Assembly: GCF_002216775.1 (NCBI RefSeq)
Contig: NZ_CP022315.1
Coordinates: 3,720,001-3,784,000 of the forward strand
From: Virgibacillus phasianinus
GTDB taxonomy: Bacteria; Bacillota; Bacilli; Bacillales; Amphibacillaceae
DNA: 64,000 nt
Direction: 5' to 3'
Both the position numbers and the translations under genes were made by a program. Of the stretch, positions 58,021-64,000 are shown one piece after another. The notes below the pieces were generated by a model. That model was given only the letters and a program-made list of their open reading frames with translations. It ran no database searches and was not told the DNA's origin. Positions within the stretch are counted from its first letter, which is position 1, and each line of letters starts with the position of its first letter.

Positions 58021-58491
58021 TTATTTTAACTCAAATGTATCTATAAGTAATTCCATTACAACCCCAAATACAGGGCCAGTATCATCCACTTCACCGTTCA
58101 GGCGAAAACCAAAGGATTCATATAACTTTTGTGCTGGTTTGTTATCAGGATGCAGGCTTAAATAAATTTTCTTGCAACCGTATTGGCAGGTCATTTGTTG
58201 AATTAATAAGGGAAGATACTGTTTCGCGTATCCGTTACCTTGAAAACGGTAATCAATCATAAAACGATCCAACCAGGCGCTTTGTGTTGAATGCGAAGGC
58301 CAGCCGTACATTGCATATCCAACAAGGGTTTCCCCATCATATAAACCAAACGAAATCCCATTTTTTTCAAACTGCGATTCAGCTAAAGAAAAAGCATTGC
58401 TTTCAATAAACTTACTTTGCTGTTCCGACACAGATAAAGCAGTGACAGGACGCCAATTTTCTGTTGTTACTTCACAAATGTGAAGAGGCAT
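58021..58491 (-). CDS. GNAT-family N-acetyltransferase (spermidine-acetyltransferase-like)
   Basis: The 156-residue protein has ISFGLYDGETLVGYAMYGWP, WLDRFMIDYRFQGNGYAKQY (acetyl-CoA loop) and KIYLSLHPDNKPAQKLYESF with GFRLNGEVDDTGPV, close to BltD/PaiA-type spermine/spermidine acetyltransferases. A polyamine substrate is possible but not proven. Confidence 0.82.
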   Translation of the reverse strand: MPLHICEVTTENWRPVTALSVSEQQSKFIESNAFSLAESQFEKNGISFGLYDGETLVGYAMYGWPSHSTQSAWLDRFMIDYRFQGNGYAKQYLPLLIQQMTCQYGCKKIYLSLHPDNKPAQKLYESFGFRLNGEVDDTGPVFGVVMELLIDTFELK

Positions 58492-58583
58492 TTTTCCAAC
58501 TCACTTTCTGACTAATAAGCTTAAATCATTCTTATATGTATATTACCATAAATTATAGCAGGTTCGGTATTGTGTGATTACCC

Positions 58584-58697
58584 CTACTTTTTCATTCCTT
58601 TAAATTGATGAACAAAATACATAACCACAACTGCAACGATTGAAATTATTATAGAATAACGTGTGATAGTAAAGAAAAATTCTGGATAAGGCGCCAT
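58584..58697 (-). CDS. Possible 37-residue membrane peptide
   Basis: The frame reads MAPYPEFFFTITRYSIIISI then VAVVVMYFVHQFKGMKK: one membrane segment and a basic tail. This is a plausible small membrane protein, but no ribosome site is visible. Confidence 0.35.
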   Translation of the reverse strand: MAPYPEFFFTITRYSIIISIVAVVVMYFVHQFKGMKK

Positions 58698-58761
58698 TGA
58701 ACGGTATTAATTCTTTGGTATTTTTAAGCTTATTGCCGCCATTCCGAGGCACTGTATTCTA

Positions 58762-59294
58762 CTAAAAATCGCCTTGCATTGCAGCCATCAATGCAAGTAT
58801 GGATGCTATTGCTTGAGACCATTCCGCAATCATGTTGATGAGCTCCTCATCGACTCCTTTAACCTCAATAACTTGCAGGATGTTCCCATAGATATCGAAA
58901 AATGACTCGAGCGTGAATCCTTCTTTTAATTCTTCTGGCAGGGACATACTCATGCCCAATGTTTCAATAATGTCTCCTTTCTTGTCAAACTCCGCCTTTA
59001 CCTTATCACTAACTGGGGTATTAAACCCATAATCGTCACCAGGTTACCTATCGATTGCAGTTGATTGCCAAGCCTTTCAAATGAAAGTTCTTCTTCGCTG
59101 TCTGCAATTAAAGCTGTCCCCGTTCCTTGTAAGACATTCCCCCATAACTCAAGTTGGGAGGACAATTTCTTATCTCTAACTGCAGATGGGGTGTTTGCTA
59201 CAGCAGACATCGTTTGTCCAACCGCTTCCATCCCGTATCCTATAAGGCTTTTCGTTCTATTGTCCAATGCGCGAACCCCCAATTCAAAAGACAT
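58762..59294 (-). pseudogene. Frameshifted DUF6944-like repeat protein gene
   Basis: Two overlapping frames form one protein. The first (59294 to 58998) reads VRALDNRTKSLIGYGMEAVG, LELWGNVLQGTGTALIADSE and RLGNQLQSIGNLVTIMGLIP. The second continues SDKVKAEFDKKGDIIETLGM and then YGNILQVIEVKGVDEELINM. The repeats of about 35-45 residues with a W/L-G-N-x-LQ-xxG pattern run across the break, near 59010-59030. I relate it to DUF6944-type repetitive proteins of Bacillaceae. Whether the frameshift is real or a sequencing error cannot be told. Confidence 0.6.
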
Positions 59295-59359
59295 GTTCTA
59301 TCTTATTCAAAGGAGAATTATTGTTTCTTTTTCTTTGATATAGGGGAATAGCCTGCGCA

Positions 59360-60181
59360 TTATAGTGGATTTCTTCCCTTTACCCGCTTCAACGTAGCTA
59401 CTATAAGAAAGCTAACAATCACTAACAACAGCCATGAACTCACCTTTCCTAGATGAACGAGACTCCATGCATCGGTTTGGTTTGGGTATTCCCAAGCTCC
59501 AAAGAAAGTTGCGATATTTTCGGCGATCCAGATAAAAAATCCGATCAGCACAAAAGAAAGCGCGAGTGGCATGCGGTAAAGGATTCCATTAATCTCGTAT
59601 GTGACCCACGATTGCCAAAAAACGATAATTACCAGTCCAGCTAGCCAATAGCGGACGTCAATCCAATAATGATGGGTGAAAAAATTCAAATAAATCGCGG
59701 CTGCAAGAGGAACAACCACCAAAAACGGCGGCCACTTAATCAGTTCAACCTTCAGCCTCCTCCAAGCCTGGCAAAGATAACTCGCTACGCTTGCGTACAT
59801 GAATCCACTATATAAAGGCACTCCAAAAATTTTGGAGTATCCTTCCTCTGGATAAGACCATGAACCCATATGTACCTTGAACAGTTCAAGTGCAAGTCCA
59901 ATAAGGTGGAACAATGTGATAACCTTCAGTTCATCCCGTGTTTCAAGCCCAGAACGCACCATCCACCACTGCATCAGCAGGAAGATGATGAACAGCCAGT
60001 CATACCGTGGCAGAAGAGGAAGCGGCACGATTTGTGTAATGGCAAGCGACGCAAAAATCACAACGGGAAACAAACAGGATAGGGCCTGCTCCCAACCAAA
60101 CCGAACGAGTTGTGTTAGTGCTCCCATGATTTCTGCCTTTAAGGGTCTCTTTCGGGATTCATTTTGAATAGTTACATGCAT
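59360..60181 (-). CDS. DUF817 integral membrane protein
   Basis: The protein (273 residues from the ATG at 60181, which follows AAAAGGGGAG) has about eight membrane segments. It shows the DUF817 pattern TRDELKVITLFHLIGLALEL, KVHMGSWSYPEEGYSKIFGV, PLYSGFMYASVASYLCQAWR and NIATFFGAWEYPNQTDAWSL. The histidine- and tryptophan-rich loops are conserved in the family, whose function is unknown. Confidence 0.87.
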   Translation of the reverse strand: MHVTIQNESRKRPLKAEIMGALTQLVRFGWEQALSCLFPVVIFASLAITQIVPLPLLPRYDWLFIIFLLMQWWMVRSGLETRDELKVITLFHLIGLALELFKVHMGSWSYPEEGYSKIFGVPLYSGFMYASVASYLCQAWRRLKVELIKWPPFLVVVPLAAAIYLNFFTHHYWIDVRYWLAGLVIIVFWQSWVTYEINGILYRMPLALSFVLIGFFIWIAENIATFFGAWEYPNQTDAWSLVHLGKVSSWLLLVIVSFLIVATLKRVKGRNPL

Positions 60182-60302
60182 CAGCAACTCCCCTTTTACA
60201 AATTTATTTAACCTTGACCATTACGCGCAAAAATAATGACTAAACCAATGAATACAGAATACTGTTTGTAATTGCGATGGCGGTTATCTTTAGATGCCTA
60301 AG

Positions 60303-61001
60303 TCACCCGCTCAAATAACTGTTCACCTGCTTATGACCAATCGCTTTGGCAAGCATTTCACTTGTGAAGTCGGGGAAATACACATCAGAGAAATACAGCT
60401 CCGATTCAGCGGACTGCCAGAGCAGGAAATTACTTATCCTCTTCTCCCCACCCGTCCGGATAATCATGTCGGGTGACGGCAGGTCCCCAGTGTACAAATA
60501 CTGCTGCATTCTTTCCTCAGTTATCTCATCTTCGCTAATCTTTCCGTTTCTGACGTCCTTGATCAATGTCTTGGCGGCATGGATAATGTCACCCCTGCCA
60601 CCATAATTGAAAGCAAAATTGACGATAATACCAGTATTATTCGCGGTAGAAGCAACTGCCTTGTCTAGCACTTCCCGGGTTTTATCTGGAAGTGGGTCCG
60701 TGTTTCCGGAAATTCTGATTTGAATATTCCTTCTCATAAACTCGGGGAGCTTTTTATTAAAAAACCTTACTGGCAATTCCATCAGGTAATTCACTTCATC
60801 ATATGGTCTGGACCAGTTCTCTGAGGAAAAGGCATACAGCGTCAGTACCTTAATGTTCAGCCCAATACTAGCGTCAATAATCTCTTCCATTCGCTTCGAT
60901 CCCGCATAATGTCCTTCACTTCGGATCAGATGTCTTTTTTTGCCCCATCGGCCATTCCCATCCATGATAATTGCTACATGGTCAAAGCTGCTTTGATACA
61001 T
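60303..61001 (-). CDS. Isoprenyl transferase, UppS paralogue
   Basis: This cis-prenyltransferase has 232 residues. It starts DHVAIIMDGNGRWGKKRHLI with the catalytic Asp (residue 14), followed by RSEGHYAGSKRMEEIIDASI, TLYAFSSENWSRPYDEVNYL, IIVNFAFNYGGRGDIIHAAK and DMIIRTGGEKRISNFLLWQS. The active site is intact. It lies outside the usual frr-uppS-cdsA context and is somewhat short, lacking the Arg-rich C-terminal tail of housekeeping UppS, so it is probably a second, specialised enzyme. Confidence 0.88.
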   Translation of the reverse strand: MYQSSFDHVAIIMDGNGRWGKKRHLIRSEGHYAGSKRMEEIIDASIGLNIKVLTLYAFSSENWSRPYDEVNYLMELPVRFFNKKLPEFMRRNIQIRISGNTDPLPDKTREVLDKAVASTANNTGIIVNFAFNYGGRGDIIHAAKTLIKDVRNGKISEDEITEERMQQYLYTGDLPSPDMIIRTGGEKRISNFLLWQSAESELYFSDVYFPDFTSEMLAKAIGHKQVNSYLSG

Positions 61002-61042
61002 TCGTGCTCACCCTCCTCCGTATTTTTCGAATTCTATTATCT

Positions 61043-61258
61043 TTAAGTGCCTTCATCACTTCGGTACTCTAAAATATCCCCAGGCTGGCATTCTAATGCT
61101 TTGCAAATTGCCTCTAAGGTTGACAGCCTGATTGCTTTTGCCTTTCCGTTTTTCAATATAGAAAGGTTAGCCATCGTAATTCCAACCCGCTCCGAAAGTT
61201 CTGTGACACTCATTTTTCTTTTAGCCAACATCACATCAATATTGATTATAATCGCCAT
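61043..61258 (-). CDS. Short XRE-family regulator (YozG type)
   Basis: The 71-residue protein is one helix-turn-helix: IINIDVMLAKRKMSVTELSE, RVGITMANLSILKNGKAKAI, STLEAICKALECQPGDILEY. The ATG at 61258 is spaced eight bases from GAGGTG; in-frame starts further up are closer to that site. It follows the DUF2975 gene by ten bases. This pairing is common in Firmicutes (YoaS-YozG type) and suggests that the two act together. Confidence 0.85.
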   Translation of the reverse strand: MAIIINIDVMLAKRKMSVTELSERVGITMANLSILKNGKAKAIRLSTLEAICKALECQPGDILEYRSDEGT

Positions 61259-61268
61259 CATTTTCACC

Positions 61269-61751
61269 TCAGACCGTTAAATCATTTTCTGATTTTATAG
61301 CTACAGCATTTTTTAATAATTTTTGTAGAAGAGCAGCAAATACTGCAATCACCAATGATGCAAAAATAATGATCAATCCGAGTACGATGATACCTGGTGC
61401 GTCATCTTTTTCCGCCATGAGATAAAAGAGTGGCATGCCACCCACATACAAAATACTGATTGTGATTGCACAGTATTTGATATTTTTTAAAGCAATTACA
61501 GATAAATCCGAGAAAGCTTTATTCAGGTCAATATAGCCTAGGAGTTTGAAAGCTTGATACAGGGCAATGTAAAAAGGTATTGCCGCCCCATACATAACGA
61601 TTAAAACGAGATAGTTGATAGAAGCAACATCCGGATACAATTCTGCTGCAAAATTCGCTATCCCGGGTACCACGAATATGCACAATGCTAGAATCGGGAT
61701 TCCAATCAGAATAACCGCTATTTTTAAAAAGAGTGTTGATCCTCGTTTCAT
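61269..61751 (-). CDS. DUF2975 membrane protein
   Basis: The 160-residue protein has four membrane segments (about 8-30, 45-68, 93-115 and 122-145) with AFKLLGYIDLNKAFSDLSVI between the second and third, as in DUF2975. It is encoded just before a short XRE regulator. The pair may be a membrane-linked sensory switch, but no mechanism is known. Confidence 0.83.
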   Translation of the reverse strand: MKRGSTLFLKIAVILIGIPILALCIFVVPGIANFAAELYPDVASINYLVLIVMYGAAIPFYIALYQAFKLLGYIDLNKAFSDLSVIALKNIKYCAITISILYVGGMPLFYLMAEKDDAPGIIVLGLIIIFASLVIAVFAALLQKLLKNAVAIKSENDLTV

Positions 61752-61850
61752 AAAAGCACCTCACCTATTTATTGTCATTTTGAATTTATCACATGTTTTA
61801 TCGTTTTACAATAAATATATGTTGTTTTTTATAAAATTATTATTGTTTAT

Positions 61851-61887
61851 TAAAAATAAAAAGCATTCTTCACTACAAAGAAATGCT
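61851..61887 (-). terminator. Second terminator after the beta-lactamase gene
   Basis: On the minus strand AGCATTTCTT pairs with AAGAATGCT with one bulge and is followed by TTTTTATTTTT. Confidence 0.65.
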
Positions 61888-61897
61888 CTCATGATTT

Positions 61898-61939
61898 ATG
61901 GAAATAACCACCAAAAGGATAAGGGGTGGTTATTTCCAT
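61898..61939 (-). terminator. Perfect 15 bp hairpin after the beta-lactamase gene
   Basis: ATGGAAATAACCACC (61898-61912) and its exact complement (61925-61939) enclose twelve bases, 37 bases past the gene end. The T content after it is modest, and the second hairpin downstream completes termination. Confidence 0.7.
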
Positions 61940-61976
61940 TTATTCAATTGGAAAAACATTTTTTCATTTTCAGGGG

Positions 61977-62918
61977 TTAGCTTTCCCCCTTGTGGTTGGC
62001 TTTAAGGGCATCAACTACTTGCTTTGTGGCTTGTTCTATAAGTTTATCGTTATAATCGGCGTCTTCTTTATCGCGGCTGGTAAGAACCGCAAGAACAATT
62101 GGTTCCCCTTTTGGTGGCCAAATAACAGCAATGTCATTTCGCGTACCATATGATCCGGCTCCAGACTTATCTCCGACTTCCCATCCTTTTGGTACTCCTG
62201 AACGGATTAATGTGTCCCCGGTGGTGCTCTCTTTAAGCCAATCGGTTAATAACGAGCGTTTTTTCGCTGGCAGTGCATCTCCGATTGTGAATGCTTGAAG
62301 ACTTGTAGCCAGTGCCTTTGGTGTACTTGTATCATGGGTTTCTCCCGGTTTTACCTCATTTAACTTTGGCTCGACCCTTTCCGGATTGGTAACATCATCA
62401 CCAATCTCCCTAAGAGATTTTTTAAATCCACTTGGTCCGCCAAGTTGCTCAAGTATTAAGTTCCCAGCAGTATTGTCAGAATACCGAATAGCAGCCTCGC
62501 AAAGCTCCTTAAGAGTCATTCCTGTATCAACATGCTTCTCAGTAATTGGATTATAATTGACAAGTTCATCACGTGTATACATAATTCTTTCATCAAGATC
62601 GGCTATTGACTTTTGCTGTAATAGTGCCCCAACGGCTAAGGCCTTATGGGTAGATGTATACGCAAAACGCTCATCAGAACGATACGTTATCGTTTGGTTT
62701 GTGCCAGTGTCCAATGCATAAACCCCAAGTCTAGCATCAAATTCCTTCTCTAGTTTGACAAATTCATCTTTCAATGTGGTTTCTTGATTTTGTTGTTTTA
62801 GTTGGGCAGCATTGCCGTTATCCTCTGCACAACCCACGAGCGTAATGCATGATAGCAGTATCAATGGGGCAACCTTTTTAAAGCTAATCGCATTGTAAAC
62901 TTTATTCCATAAATTCAT
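61977..62918 (-). CDS. Class A beta-lactamase, lipoprotein form
   Basis: The 313-residue enzyme hydrolyses beta-lactams outside the cell. It has a lipoprotein signal with lipobox LVGC (Cys 30). The active site is FAYTSTHK with serine 89 and lysine 92, SDN (147-149), EPKLN (183-187, general-base glutamate) and GDKSGAG as the KTG-type motif in its KSG form. All catalytic residues are present. The promoter overlaps BlaI-type operators, and a blaR1-like gene is divergent, so expression is probably inducible. A second-position His in SxHK is uncommon. Confidence 0.92.
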   Translation of the reverse strand: MNLWNKVYNAISFKKVAPLILLSCITLVGCAEDNGNAAQLKQQNQETTLKDEFVKLEKEFDARLGVYALDTGTNQTITYRSDERFAYTSTHKALAVGALLQQKSIADLDERIMYTRDELVNYNPITEKHVDTGMTLKELCEAAIRYSDNTAGNLILEQLGGPSGFKKSLREIGDDVTNPERVEPKLNEVKPGETHDTSTPKALATSLQAFTIGDALPAKKRSLLTDWLKESTTGDTLIRSGVPKGWEVGDKSGAGSYGTRNDIAVIWPPKGEPIVLAVLTSRDKEDADYNDKLIEQATKQVVDALKANHKGES

Positions 62919-62974
62919 TAGATCAACCTCTTTCTAAAAATGTATTCACCTATTTACATCCAAATCACTTGGAC

Positions 62975-62984
62975 TACGAATGTA
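62975..62984 (-). promoter_or_regulatory. Second BlaI-type site
   Basis: TACGAATGTA is one step away from the TACAxxTGTA core and is centred 19 bases from the main operator, between promoter and gene. Confidence 0.5.
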
Positions 62985-62989
62985 ATCTA

Positions 62990-63018
62990 ATACTACATAT
63001 GTAATCTACACATGTCAA
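62990..63018 (-). promoter_or_regulatory. Beta-lactamase promoter with BlaI operator
   Basis: TTGACA (63013-63018) and TAGTAT (62990-62995) are 17 bases apart. The BlaI/MecI core TACATATGTA (62994-63003) overlaps the -10 box, so a bound repressor would block the polymerase. Confidence 0.85.
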
Positions 63019-63286
63019 CTATCTTTAAACTTGTCCACCCGGAGCGGAAATCACGTTGCTGTTACGTCGCAATTTTTATCAACTGTGGAGATATAGCAAC
63101 ATACTATACCAAAAACGTCTTAAATTTTGATAAGATTAGCCCAACCCTCTATTAGTTCCAAAAAAATGACAGACTGATAAACTGATAAGGTGAAATGCTA
63201 GGTTAGTTATGTTAAATTTGGAGTCTCAGATTTCAAACAACTCTACAAACAGAAACTAGAAGGAATTGGAAATGGAGTCGAATTGC
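63019..63286. other. Gap between bla and blaR1-like genes
   Basis: No blaI gene or other frame is supported here. The plus-strand promoter of the sensor gene was not identified with confidence. Confidence 0.4.
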
Positions 63287-64000
63287 ATGTTCTTTACTCA
63301 CCTTATCGTAAGTTTTATCGTGTCCTCTTTTACTTTTGCAATCATCACGCTGTTTAGGAAATTGTTTAAAAAGCAATTATCAGCGAAATGGCAATATAAT
63401 CTATGGTTTATTTTGCTGATTGCTTTGACTCTTCCTTTTATACCGAATCACTTTTTTGATTTTGGCAATATATTTACTTGGGATATTGATCAGGGTAATG
63501 GATCAAGTCCTTCTTCTGGCACTACTGGAAATCAAACATTAACAGACGGAAATTGGATGCGGGACTTTACTATATCCGTAAATCGTCTTGACCTGACCCT
63601 ACTGAATGAAATTCTAGCCGCCATATGGATGACCGGGATGTTAGTGATGATTGCGCTGACAATACACGCATGGTTAAAGTTGAAAAAAATTAAAGACACC
63701 ACATCCAGCTTGAGAAATGAAGAGATCCTAGATTTATTCGGGCAATGCAAGCATCGTTTAAATATTTCAAGACGGTTGATTATTGGCGAATCGCCACTTA
63801 TCAAATCTCCTCTTACTTTCGGTATTTTTAAGACTTACGTCGTGCTTCCAAGCCATTTTGAAAAATGGCTGTCTATGGATGATATTAAATATATTTTCTT
63901 GCATGAACTAAATCATTACAAATCCAAAGATAGTGTAATGAATTACCTGACCATCTTTTATCAAATTTTATACTGGTTTAACCCTTTTGTTTGGGTTGCT
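63287..64000 (+). CDS. blaR1: BlaR1/MecR1-type sensor protease, 5' part
   Basis: The first 238 residues are in view. They show N-terminal membrane segments (about 3-22 and 36-52), an outside loop rich in Ser/Thr/Gly, a third segment (about 108-130), and the M56 peptidase motif FLHELNHYKSKD near residue 205, followed by a further membrane segment. BlaR1 senses beta-lactams and triggers removal of BlaI. The ATG at 63287 follows GGAG. The sensor domain, and probably blaI, lie beyond the window. A general M56 protein is the alternative. Confidence 0.85.
   Translation, partial: MFFTHLIVSFIVSSFTFAIITLFRKLFKKQLSAKWQYNLWFILLIALTLPFIPNHFFDFGNIFTWDIDQGNGSSPSSGTTGNQTLTDGNWMRDFTISVNRLDLTLLNEILAAIWMTGMLVMIALTIHAWLKLKKIKDTTSSLRNEEILDLFGQCKHRLNISRRLIIGESPLIKSPLTFGIFKTYVVLPSHFEKWLSMDDIKYIFLHELNHYKSKDSVMNYLTIFYQILYWFNPFVWVA

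Overview
The window reads as chromosome of a low-GC, endospore-forming member of the Bacillaceae. Spore genes (CotD-like coat protein, CwlJ-type hydrolase, a GerC lipoprotein, a sigma-K type promoter), strong Shine-Dalgarno sites, SipW/TasA-type matrix genes and MhqR-like and BlaI-like operators support this. The gene set resembles Virgibacillus/Oceanobacillus-type genera, but that placement is inference. No rRNA, tRNA, prophage, transposase or CRISPR array was recognised.

Layout. 0-4.6 kb: end of a DUF2089 gene, then a thiazole-synthesis operon (tenI-thiO-thiS-thiG-thiF) behind two TPP riboswitches in series, each with its own terminator. 4.7-10.8 kb: a divergent XRE-TPR regulator, a 0.6 kb inverted-repeat element, a secreted M4 protease, and a matrix-fibre cassette (TasA/camelysin-like protein, SipW peptidase, DUF4047-like protein). 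11.4-18.4 kb: a probable tetritol/erythrulose catabolic locus (polyol dehydrogenase, MFS transporter, DhaK, DhaL, RpiB-like isomerase, GlpX) with a divergent DeoR-type regulator and a shared operator-like 15-mer before both transcription units. 18.4-24.9 kb: an orphan oligopeptide-binding lipoprotein, then TetR, an NCS1 permease, DUF917 and a hydantoinase/oxoprolinase. 24.9-25.8 kb: a second copy of the repeat element with a 220 bp MITE nested in it. 25.8-30.4 kb: CitMHS transporter plus AtuA-type proteins behind a clear sigma-54 promoter, with the cognate-looking activator next door and three palindromic candidate enhancer sites. 30.4-35.5 kb: LysE exporter/LysR regulator, then a MarR-controlled quinone or electrophile detoxification operon.

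35.5-60 kb is an accessory stretch of mostly single, minus-strand genes: several GNAT acetyltransferases, SnoaL-like proteins, methyltransferases, nucleotidyltransferases, small membrane proteins and sporulation genes. It holds an unusual density of decayed genes (RimL-type acetyltransferase, LprI-like, EamA transporter, AraC-type regulator, a lipoprotein, a GerB tail, a frameshifted repeat protein) and repeats, including a second MITE copy inside an inverted array of 21 bp units. 60-64 kb: a UppS paralogue, an XRE/DUF2975 pair, and a class A beta-lactamase with BlaI-type operators, divergent from a blaR1-like sensor cut by the window edge.

The most distinctive observations are the serial TPP switches, the sigma-54/CitMHS/AtuA control region with an activator whose GAFTGA loop is altered, the tetritol locus with its shared operator, repeat elements placed in convergent gene ends, and a reductase-family gene that appears to start at ATT. 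I found no clear-cut new defence or mobile system.
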